A stretch of 64,000 bases of DNA from Bolinopsis microptera (lineage: Eukaryota; Ctenophora; Tentaculata; Lobata; Bolinopsidae): the NCBI RefSeq assembly GCF_026151205.1, contig NC_087079.1:7802635-7866634 (forward strand), written 5' to 3'. The translations under genes and the position numbers were made by a program. Shown here piece by piece: positions 34,341-46,300 of this stretch (the stretch's first letter is position 1; the number at the start of each line of letters is the position of its first letter). The notes under the pieces were generated by a model, which saw only the letters and a list, made by a program, of their open reading frames with translations, was not told the DNA's origin and ran no database searches.

Positions 34341-37300
34341 CACCCTGATTTTTTGTGAAACTTGGTTTCGAGATAGCAGTTGACCAACAAACTAGGACCA
34401 GTGACCGAACTTTTGAGGGGGTCCCAGACCCCAACCGCCAAACGGTGCCTGCGGGGCAGCCACGCCCATATTTGGTCCAAATTAGGCCCAATTTAGCCAA
34501 ATACCCTGAACATGCCCAATATCCAGATTTAAGATGCTTTACTTGTAGCTAGTGGTTCCTTGAACTTGTATATGAATTTTCATCAAGATTGGAAAAAAAT
34601 GACTGAGTTATGAGCAAAAAACCATATGACCATATTTGGGCATACGCACCAAATTTGATCGATTTTGGCCCATAAATTGGTCAAATATCAATATTTTTGA
34701 ATGAAACCAACTTTATATGGAAGGTAAGCCTATACTACACATTATCGATGATTATCAGCTCAGTATCTACCTAATTGTGGATTCGATGTTCAAATAATCG
34801 CAAAAAATGAACAAAATTGCCCATATCTCAGTTCGCGATATTTGCAAAACTGACTTCGCTCAAAACAATAGAACTCAATAGGGTTTCAATATTTTTTCAT
34901 GAAATTTTCAGAATCAACGTAAAATTGTCTCATAACCTTAAGTTTTAGGACAGAATTTTGAGTTAGGCCTTTTAAAAAATTTGGCGGCCAAATTCTAAAT
35001 TTAGCAGTGCAAATTTTTGGAATTTGGCCGCCAAATTTTTTTGCTGGATTTTGGGCATGTTCAGGGTATTTTGCTAAATTGGGCCTAATTTGGACCGAAT
35101 ATTGGGGTCCGGGACCCCCTCAAAAGTTCGGTCACTGGTCCTAGTTTGTTGGTCAACTGCTATCTCGAAACCAAGTTTCACAAAAAAATCAGGGTGAACC
35201 CCCCCCCCCCCCCCCCCCTTAAGGCTGATCTTTTCGGCGAGATGTTTTAGGAACTGTGAAGCCTCAGACGCCATTTCTCCGGTAGTACTGAACACCAGTG
35301 GCGCGAAGGTAGCCTTTTCTACATTGAAGGTAGCCTTTTCTGTCATTGTACTCACTTTTTTGTTTTTCTCGTGAGATTGGTACATCTGCGAGATGCTCTT
35401 GTCACTGTTTGACTGGGCTTGAGGGTGAAGTACCCTTACATCTGTGAATGCCCTGTCCAGTGGCGACCAGAACGATCTCGCACTGATATCCAGTCTTGCA
35501 CCATCCTGTCTATTTGGAGAGAAGCTGAGGTTCTATATTCTGTTTCAACGTCTTTGCAAACAGTGGTTAGGAGTTCAGCTATTGTATCTCTGAGTGAATT
35601 GTGTCTAAGTGAAACTTAGCCTCCGATTTTGCAAGTTAGAGTATGGTTGATATGGTTTTGTTTTTCACATACACATAGGGTACGTTTCTGTTAGCTGTAG
35701 ACTTGTAGGCAGTGTAAGATTATATCTGAGTGAGAGGAAATCAAAGAATTCTTGTTTGTTGAGGACATACCTTGACATGCTTTTAGAGGGAGTGTGGATA
35801 ACCAACTGGATGCTCCTTTTTCACTAAGGAGTTCTATTTGCCTTTGTGTGGACTGTGGATGATGATACCTCATTCATAATAGTTTCACGTTGGTGTTTCT
35901 TCCTTATGCTTCTTTACTTCGTTTATGATGTTATGCTGCAGTTCCTCGTTTAGTTGGAATGTAGTATACTGTTGAAAAACTGCTTCCGTGAGCTGTTTCG
36001 TAGCATTTACTGAGTTGGAGTACTCCATCTCTGCTGTTGATGTGCAGTCTGGAATGCTCAGACCGCCCATTCTTGCGGGAAGTGAAGCTATCTTTCTGAT
36101 CTGATCAGGCACAAAACTTTTGCCCATAATGGCTGGTATAAAGTCTTCTTTGACACAATATTCCAAGAGTGTTAGGTGATCAGAAATCCATGGGGTGGTA
36201 CGTCAAACAAAGTTCCACCTTTTGGAGGTTCCGTAGATGAAAGCGGAGTAAGCTGGCTGGGGTTCGTTTGCAGCTATAACGGTGGCCTAAGTAATCTGTA
36301 CATCTGGAAAGATTCCTTAGCTTTGATAGCATGCTCTGGTTTCACTATCAAACATGTCTTGCTGGGCTTTGGGTAATACCCATACATGGGACAATGATCT
36401 TTCAGATCCTCCCACCATTTCATGAGTTGATCAAGTTTACCCCATGCTGCAGAGTTGTCTGCATACCAAACTTGTTTGGGATAAGTTCTAGGTTCCGTGT
36501 CTGGTTCTAGTTCTGAATCAAGTTCTGTCTGTTTAATCTGGACTTCACTGAGTAGAGGCATCAGGCTAAGTGCATATCATCCAGGTGCACTGGTATCTCC
36601 CTGTGTTGTTCCTTCTTGAGACAGAATGGGAATTGGGATCAATACTGTTGGCGATGAATAGGTCAGCTTCTTGTCTGTATGTATTTAGGATGTAAGTGAA
36701 CAGCTCTGGACAGGTGTATCGAAGGTTCCTGAGGGCTGTGTTGCGATTTCTATTTATGGGGGCAGGGGGCTGGGGGGTCTTTATAAAATTCCACCGAAAT
36801 TGATTTTATACCTTATCGGACCTTATTTGGACGGATATTAATATGCATAAAACGGAACTAATCTAAAACGGAACTATTTCAGCTGTTGATGGAGGATACA
36901 GTGCTTTTGGAGATTGGTCTAAGTGCTCTGCTGAGTGTGACGGAGGAACCCAAACCAGAACCAGACAATGTAACAACCCCGCTCCCAGGCATGGTGGTAA
37001 AGAGTGTGAAGGGGACGATTCCGAAACTCAAACATGTAACGAAGACTGGCCTTGCCCAGGTAATTTTATTATAAAACTTACCAGTTCCGATTTTTTATAG
37101 ATGTAAAATATTCATCTTAAAGATTCCTGTCTTCAGGTGCTTCCTAATACTAATGTCCGTTCATAATTATGTCCGTTAATTTAATGTCTGTCCAAATAAG
37201 GTCCGATAAGAAAATAATTTTTTCCGAGAAAAAAGCTATCAAAGATGAAATAGTATTTTACAGTAATGTGTATAAATGGCCATGGGATATTCCTGTCTTT

Positions 37301-40300
37301 TTCATTTCAATTTTATAAAAGCAGATATCTTCGAATTATTCATGAACAATTAATTAACGGAACTTAAAATACATATCTTGATCATGATCAATGATGGCAG
37401 CCATATTTTTGTGATAGGAACGCATTTTTGTGATCGGACAAATAAGGTCCGATAAGGTAGATATAATTTCTATCTACCTTATCGGACCTTATTTGGACAG
37501 ACATTAAATTAACGGACATAATTATGAACGGACATTAGTATATATTTTCGAATTGTTTATGAACAAAAGAATTAATTTACGGAACTTAAAATACAAATGT
37601 TGATGGCAGCCATATTATTGTGATATGAATTACATTCTACATTGAATGGACATTAGTATGAACGCTAGAAGGCATTTAAAACTATCAACAATCCTCATTT
37701 TTTAGATTTTTTAAATGTTTTTTATTTTGACCGCAAATCATACAGATCCAGTTTATGATGCAAATTGTGAAGATATTGCGGACACCAGATATTGTGTCGG
37801 AAGCGGAAATTGCCGAAGTACGTATTCGATAAAAAAATGCCAGAAAACATGCAGAATCTGTACAGGTTAGTTACATTTTGTTACCGTTGCTATTTTATCA
37901 CAGAAACCTTAAAAATTGCTTTATTGAATTTATACACCTCCTTCAATTCTGGCCTTACGTCTCCGTAATGGTAACTTCAATAATCATTTATAGATACGCG
38001 TGATGAATCCGAAAAAGAAAGTGATGATCACGAAGACGCATTAGGTTAGAAAAGGTCTGCTGATGATTTTAACACCCTGACCAGATGGTTATAAAAAGCA
38101 GGAGATTTATAGGAAGTTGGCAAACTCAAAGGTGGTCAAAAATGGTACTTTTAAAAATGGTAAATTCTCGGTACCACAAGCCAATTCTCCAACTTTGATG
38201 GATCCCAAATTTGGTTTTTTAATATTGCCTAAACGATTGTGCAATATCAGTTATTAGAATATATATTCGCATATATCTACACTATATTTACATTACACGT
38301 TCAACGTGATATCATTATCAGTGCAGTGTGTACAACACCAACTACACCGATCAATTGCCAATCTGCGAAAAATTTAATCATTATTATCACTTCGAGATGG
38401 TAGGGCCTACTCTCTCATTTTGTGTGTAGTCAGTGTAGCTTACGTTGCAATTATCGAGCTCCCTTATCTTTTGTAAATTGCGATAAGTTCAGTTTGAGGC
38501 TACCGCGTAGTTAGCCTTTGCGTGTGTACTTGTACATTCCTATACAAGTACACTATGGAGGATGATTGTAAGGTGACCCAATCTCTGGACCAAATTCAAG
38601 GATTCGAGTATGATGAACAGACAAAATTGAAGGACAGTGCTACTTAGTGGTTCATTGCGCTGGGAAAAGAACTGAAAATCGACGACAGAGATATTGGTGG
38701 AGATATGGACAGAGAAATATTTATGGCTCCAACTGTCTATAAAAAGCATCTGGCACTTAGGCTTTTTTTTTAATTTTTTTTAAAGAGAGGCTGGGCATAG
38801 AAAGCCCACTAGAGCATAGCATTAAGATGCTTTGCCTACCTCTGGGATGAGGGGGAGTTTGAATTGTGGAGGAGTGTGAATTGTGGAGGAGGGTGGTGGT
38901 AATGATCTGAGTGGGAATACCGCTCTTTGGTACCAGATGAGATTAGAAATCAGTTAGGTAAGGCTGCATATGTAATGTGTTAATGCGCTAGGTTACGCCA
39001 GTCTGATCCAGTTCTTCTGGTACTATTAAGCGTTTGGTGCGGTTTGTGAAGTTGACGATTGTGGTAATGTGGTGGTTGTCGAATATGTCGTTGACCGAGA
39101 GGTAGTAGTCCCGAAAGTATTGACCTCTTAGTTGGGCAATAGCTGGGCACTGTCCAAGAAAGTGTGAGACAGTCTCCTCTCCGTCTCCGCACATGGGACA
39201 AGCACTGGTGCTTGATTTGCGGATGGTGTGGAGGTGTTTGTTTAAGCCGCAGTGGCCCGTGATTAGGCTAGGTGGACTGCGGTTCTATAGTCTTGTCTAT
39301 TGTTGATGAGTGACGTGTTTATATTATTGATTATTTTGGTGTGCTTTTGGCCAAGTGTTAGTTTGGTGTGTCTAGGACCATCTGTTAACCAGATATCCTG
39401 ATTCAGTCTGTGGACTTTGTTGTCGATTTGTCGTTTGATGTAAGATTGAGGGATTGTGCATTTCAAAACGAGTTCGCTGGTCGTGCCGAGCTTGGCCAGC
39501 TCATCCGCTTTTTCATTTCCCCACAACCCAATGTGGGCTGCAATCCATCGGATCTCTAGAGTGTTGTTCGATCCCAGTGCATTAAGGGTGTCATAACAGT
39601 CTCTGGTAGTTCTGCTCCTCGTTGAGAGGGAGGAAATAGCTTGTATGGAGGAGAGACTATCAGACCATATAATGATGTGTGAGTTGGTGTAGGATGAGAG
39701 ATACTTGCAGGCTTCAATGATTGCAGTGAGCTCTGTCCGGTAGACAGTGCAATAATCAGGGAGCTTGAATGATCTCTCTTCCAGGGTGGTGTTGTTGTTG
39801 TCAGTCGTGATGATGTACCCAGCCCCACTTCCGGAGTCTGATAGAGACCCATCTGTGTAGCAGGTGATCGTTTCTCTGGTAATGTTGTCGATGGTGTGTT
39901 GGAGTGCGGTTCTGTATTCAGTGTTGTTAATTCCAGGAGTGGTGACGGTGAAGTGCCGTCCCAGCATCATGGTTGGTGCTGTGAGGTCTCTTGTGGCTCT
40001 AGGTGGTATGTTGAGATCCTCCATGAATTGTTTGTTGATCGTGGTGTGGTTTTTGATAGTTCCCTTCCTGTGGGCGATAGTTTCAAGAGTGAGGCTGCCG
40101 TAGGCTTGAAGCCTTGCTGCCCCTTTCGCTGCTTCGCCCCTCAGGAATAGTATGGTGTCTGGGGTGTCAGTAAGGTGATTCAATGCGAGGAAGGGTGTAC
40201 TTGGCATGGCACCAGACATCATTCTCAGTGCCAATGCCTGCACACGTTTGAGCTTCCTCACATTGTAGTCCGTGTCAGTTGCCCTGATCCATATACTACA

Positions 40301-43300
40301 GCAGTAGGACAGAATGGGTCGAATGACCGCTGTGAACATCCATTAACAAGTTTTAGGGCTCATACCCCATGTGGGGCCGACAGCTCTTCGACATTGCATG
40401 AGGGATGCCGTGGCTTTTTTGGTGATGTTGATGATGTGTTCGTTGAAATTGAGTTTGCTGTCCAATGTCACTCCTAGGAATTTAGCCGACTTCGAGAGAC
40501 CTATAATATTGTTGCCAATTTTTATTGGTCTCAAAGTCCACTTAGTATTCCAGGTAAACATGACTATCTAAGTCTTGAGTGCGCTGATAGATAGATCCTT
40601 GGTTTGGCACCATGTTTCTATCGTATTGATGGTTTTGCATGTGCGGTTCCAGATGATGTCCAGGTCATTTCCTTCTGCTAGTGAAACCAGGTCATCTGCG
40701 AAGGCTTGCAGGTAACCCGGTATGTCCTTCGCAGTAAAGGAGAGGAGATCATCGACTACCAGGTTCCATAGAAAAGGAGAGAGGATGCCTCCTTGGGGGC
40801 AGCCTCTCCTGATCTGTACCCTTCTCAACTTATCCTTATGACTAAGAGTGATAAAGCGATTAGTGACCATGTTGATGATCCATTGCGCTGTAGCTAGGTC
40901 CACTTTCGTGGCCCTCACTGCTTCAGAAATAGCTTTGAACGAGACGTTGTCGAAGGCGCCCTCTATGTCAAGAAAGACTCCTAGGACGTATCCCTTCTTA
41001 GCTATTCTGCGCTTAATGGTGTGGGTAACTTTATGAAGTGCCGCTTCTGTTGAGCAGCCCTTCCTAAAGCCGAATTGTCGTTTGTTTATGTCATTTGCTA
41101 TGTTGAGGTCGTGTTGCATGTGCCAAAGAATCACTTTCTCCTGTAATTTTAGCATCACAGGTGAAAGAGTGATTGTGCGAAAAGACTTAGCCTTGTTGTA
41201 GTCGGTTTTGCCGGGTTTGGGGAGAAAGATTCCGATGGAATCCCTCCACAAAGTAGGGATGTGTTGTGTTTTGTGATTATTTGTCATGATGTTTTGTGTT
41301 ATAACTTTGATATGGTTCCAGGCTTTCTGGAAAATGATCGGTTTCAGGGTGTCCGGTCCTGCAGCCTTCAAAGGATCGAAAGACATGAGGGCCTTCTCGA
41401 TTCTTTCAGGGCTGTAGATTTTGTCTAGTAAGTCTGAGGTGATGGGTATTGGGCCGAGGTGCGGGACTGGCGGATCAGTAACACTCTCCCTGAAGTGGGT
41501 TTGAGTCATGACCTCCAGTGTCTCCTCTGCGTTTTTGGTGAGTTCTCCGTTGGTTTTATAAATGGCTTCTAGTTTGTTGTTGGTGTCAGTACAGGTTTTC
41601 AGAATCTTGTTCATCCTTCCAGATTCTTTGACCGATTCTGTGTCTCTGCAAAAGTTCCGCCACGCATTGCGCTGGGAGTTGGACAGGATCTTGTTGTATT
41701 GCTTGTTGCTTTCTCTGAGAGCAAGCCACGAATCGTCAGTTTTCTTTCTGCGGGCTGTAACGAGTTTGCGTCTTATTCCCCTCTGAGCTTTCTCGAGTTA
41801 GCCAGGGTGGTTTGCGGACCGCACTCGATATGTAAGTAATAGGACATGCCTCCTCGAAGGCTGCCCTGAGAGCAGAGTTTAAGGTGTTGACCTTTAGGTC
41901 GATTTCTTGGGGTGTGATAATGCCGTTACTGTGGAGGTCGTTGTTGTTCTGTAAAATCTCGTCAAATTTCGCCCAGTCAGTGTGCTTGACTAGTCGTATT
42001 TGACGTGGTTCTTTTTTGGGGCCGGATGTTATATCAAACATAATATATCTGTGGTCTGAGTTAGAGTATAGATCGCTAACGTGCCAGTTGCTGATCAGCT
42101 CCGCACCCTTTTGGTTAGTTATGGTGAGATCAATAATGGAGTTATGACCGCGTGAGTTGAGAAATGTGGGTGTTGACCCTCTGTTGGAACAGGCGAGCCC
42201 TAGTGACGAGAGGAAATCTAGGAGATCCTCCCCCCTACTATTGCACATCCTATTACCCAGAGAGTGTGTTGGGAGTTGGTGTCAGACCCTATGATAAGCG
42301 GTATGTTGTTATCAATAGCATACTTGGCTAGAGGTGTTGTCTCGTGGGATGGAGCAGGGCCATTAATATCCATGTACGAAGCTGCCAGAATTACTTCTGT
42401 TTAGCTTAGTTGGATCTTAATGGCAACCTGATCCGGGGTTGTAAATTGCAGTAGTTCCCAGCTTTTGAGGGCTAGGTTTTTGTGTATTACTACGGCGGCA
42501 CGTGGCCTAATGTCCCCGGCCTTATAATAATACTCAGTTAGGTCCTTGCTTATAGTTGGGATATGGTTCTTGTTGTTTGTGTATGGTTCAGTAGCAAGTA
42601 TAATAGGATTTTTCCTGCCGTGAGTGTTTACTAGCAGGGTTTTCCAGGCGTTGTACTTGCGTTTGAGGTTGATTTGGGTAACAGAGTAATGTTCAAAATG
42701 AGTTTTACCTGTTTTGGCTGTAGTTTTTGAGGTGGTCTTCTTGCCCCTTCCACCTCTGCGTGTCTTATGTCGTTGTATGTTATTGTTGTTTGTGGGAGTG
42801 GTATAGATTGGAATAGTATTGGTGGTGGGGGTGGTGGGGTTTGCATTAGTGTTGGTGTTGGAGACGTGGAGTTCAGCATCAGCAGTTTCCCTCACCGGAC
42901 CGGTACTAGGACCTTTTGGTTCGGGCACTGTGTCTGGGGGCCGGCCTGAGGCGTACCGCAGCGACCGTACCACAGCGTTTCTAGTAGGAAACTATGTCCC
43001 TTGAGGAAGGTCTCTCCCTCAGGAGAGACCTCCACCCAGATCCGCTGCCGCTGCCTGCACCCAACCGACAAACCCCCACCTTCCTGTTGCTGAACTTCCA
43101 CAGTCTCCCAGGTATTGGACACGTGCCTCAGAGAGCTGCATGGTAGACCATGAGCTACGTTCCTCAGCATTAGTCCCCGTACTATAGTGTGAGGGTCAAG
43201 ACCAACATCACTAGGTCCCTTCCCCGATAACTGATTTGGCACGTAAAAGGTGTACCGGCTCCAGACGTCCTGGGAGGTGACTGTCCAGCCCGCCTTTTCA

Positions 43301-46300
43301 AGGCACGCTGTCACCATCTCCGCAGACGCCAGGTCCGCCAGCTCTATCCGCGATCCACCAGGTATCGGTACTAACGACGTAATTACCAGAGGCTGTGGGA
43401 CGAGGAAAAGTTGGCGGGCGATGAGATCGCTCGCATCACTACCCTCCCCTTCCTTGACAACAAGAAGGGTGATCACCGGATCACCCTTCCTGTATATCTC
43501 TTCGGGGGTGGGAAGCAATTCCTCCTCCGGCACTTCGGCTTGTGGAAGCAATAGACCTCGTTCAGCGGCCTGAATGCCAGATGGGTAAAATGGAGGAGAT
43601 CATCTATTTCTTGAAGACGGAAGCGTTAGAAGACAAGGATAAGGTGATCAGGCTGCAGGGCCAGCTGCTTGAGCAGAAGGACAAAGAACTACAATTGTTT
43701 AAGACGTCGGTTAAGGAGACAGTGCAAACAACGGTGGAGTCAGGGATTAAGAGCTGCAGTGCAGCTGTACAACAGAACAGTGCAAGTGGTACGGTCTGCA
43801 ACAGTTACATCCTGAAGAAGGGGATGAAGAGTGTGGCTGCAGAGGAGGACAGGAGCAAGAACCTGATTGTGTTTGGGTTGAAAGAAGAAGAGGGAGAACA
43901 GCTTCCAGCGCTAGTAACCGCAGTTCTGGAGGAGATTGGGGAGAAACCTCACTTCGAAGCGACTAGAGTCGGCAGGAAGAGGCCAGGTAGTACGACTATC
44001 CGACCAGTAAAGATCACTGTCCCAAGCTCAACAGCGGTTCAACAGATTCTGATGAAGACAGGAAGACTGAGGCTAGTTGAGATCCACAAAAATGTATGGA
44101 TCTGTCCAGATAGATCTAGCGAAGAACGAGCAACGAGGAAACATCTGGTTACCGACCTGAAGAAGAAGAGGGCTGAACAGACTCATCTCGACCACTATAT
44201 CCGGTACGGGAAAGTCTGTAGCCGTGATAAGAAACCACCATGAAGCAATTCATGTCTCTCGGACACTGATCAGTATTTGAATGAGTAATGTGTATCTTAA
44301 TAGTTTTCGGACGTTATCTGTATTTGAGAGACAATTTTATAATTTATATACGAGCTATTTCTTGATTGTTTCACACTTCATATTTCATAATTTGTTTCAC
44401 ACTTCATATTTCATAATTTTATTACTAGGTGGAGGTGACGTTATTGACTTTGGGCGGCCATAAACCTCGTGTTTCAAAAGTTGTCCTCTGTACTTGTTTC
44501 ACTGACCCATGCTTTATAGCATTTATACATTTCGGCCCATTTTATATGTTTGTTCGATTTGCTGTACATTTGTTTATTTGCTATTTTGTAATTTTTCGAT
44601 TTGCTGTACATTTGTTTATTTGCTATTTTGTAAAAGTTTCAAATCAAATCAAATCATTCCCCAGTTGTCCCTAGTTTTTCAGAATTAATCATCACCTATA
44701 GACAGCATGAGAGTAGGCCCTGCCATCTCGAAGTGATTGTGCAATAAATAGGCAATAATGTGGAGCGACAAAAAATCATAAATTGCCTCTAATTGAGATG
44801 TAAATTAGGTGTACTTTTAAAAGTACATAATTCTAGAGTCCAATGATGTACTTTTAAAAGTACGTACTTTTAAATGTTATTAGCCCGGCCCGGATTTAAA
44901 TGCATGTATCTCTGCTCATATAATAGACATAGTATACATTTTATTCTTTTTGGAAAAGTTGTACTATCGCAAATCTGTAGATGTCGCACAGTTTGATCAA
45001 AATATTGAGTATATCCACCAAATGAGAGCTTCTAGAAGTTGAAATTTTTCCCGTGACAGATTCGTTAACATAGTTTTTTAAAGTGCCCGACAATGATGTA
45101 CTTTTAAAATTACGTACTTTTAAAAGTACATTATCTTCGAATGATGTACTTTTAAATATACAGGTTACAGGTTTCACGAAAAATGTATTTTTAAAATTTC
45201 AGGTTTATATCTACACAAAGTGTGTTGGCTTAATTAAGGCAAGTGCCAAGTAAGACTGTCCTAGCAGGTAAATTGTTCTGAATCAGAACGGAAGTCACAA
45301 CTCACAACAGAAACTTATACTTTCATTTTGTGCAGTATTTAACTTGGTTCTCAATTTATTATACTGTCAGCAGTGCTCTCCGTGGGGCATGAAATCTCGA
45401 TTTTGTTCTAACGCAATTTTACCTTTCGATGTAGATTCAAAAGTGGCAGCACATTGACACATTGCTGGTTTATTGACTGACATTTTTTAGCTTAGTATTT
45501 TCTTTTCTTAGTATAATTTGTCTTTTCTTAGTATATTCTTAGTACATGAGTACATGAGTACAATGTACATGAGTACCCTAGTACCTGAGAAACCACATCT
45601 TGGTTCATGTAACCCCGATGATTGTTAAAGAGCAACATGGTTTTCTGTCTAAAAGATCTTGTATCTCAAATCTTTTAGAGTGTATGGAAATAGTGAGCGA
45701 AATACTGGCAAGGGATGGTTCAGCTATACTACCCTTTACCTGGACTTCCAGAAAGAATTTGATTCCGTGCCACACGGAAGACTACGTAAACTTGAGACCT
45801 TAGGAATTACTGGAAAAACACTCTCAATTTTAGCTTTCTAACAGGAAGAAGGTTCCAGATGAGAGTAGGATCCTCATTCTCTAGCTTTACGCTTATTTCT
45901 GTTACATCAGGTGTCGGGATTGATCTGGCGAACTAAAGTCTCCATACTCGTTTGAAGTGAGTGTTGACTGTTGGGCAACGTTCTCCATCTGGCATCTTTC
46001 CCTTGGATTTGTCAGATGCAGTAAAAAGGAGGAGGGGAAAGAGGAGCCCTGAGAAAGATGCGGCCCAGATGTGTTATATAATACACTACTGTTATGTAAT
46101 ATAATATTACTTCTTCACATCTGTAACCATGAGATACAATCCAATTATAGGTTTTCACATTTGCATTGGTGAACTTATTTATTGAATGGCTAATACTAAA
46201 CTACACCATGACCAGGACTATAAATGCGACGTAGGGGATCTTGTTTACAAAGAATGGGGGATACAGTGGGAGCCGGCTCGAGTGCAGAAGATATATAAAG

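Larger units (their letters stand above)
38762..43530 (-). mobile_element. LINE-A, I-type retrotransposon (APE-RT-RNase H), 5' truncated
   Basis: The minus strand reads from 43530 through a DUF4780-like ORF1 part (RIWVEVSPEGETFLKGH), an APE endonuclease, RT, RNase H and a zinc-knuckle end, to a poly(A) visible as T-runs at 38762-38785. GGCACTT(A/C)GGCTT flanks both sides (38752, 43529), a 13-bp target duplication with one mismatch. Frame changes between the parts show it is inactive. Confidence 0.85.
38555..44243 (+). pseudogene. LINE-B ORF1, interrupted by LINE-A
   Basis: The left part (38555-38764) starts with MEDDCKVTQSLDQIQG and has an in-frame TAG at about 38645. The right part (43531-44243) continues in the same frame with a coiled-coil stretch and an RNA-binding core (RSKNLIVFGLKEE, ATRVGRKR, NVWICPDRSSEERA) typical of LINE ORF1 proteins. 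No ORF2 of this element follows, so it is 3'-deleted or non-autonomous. The reading only makes sense across the LINE-A insertion. Confidence 0.7.

Noticed and set aside
34156-34552. Frames through Gly or Pro runs
   Set aside because: Translation of the G/C-run of a foldback element.
43542-44243. Independent gene for a 233-residue coiled-coil protein
   Set aside because: It is the right part of LINE-B ORF1; its reading continues on the left side of LINE-A.
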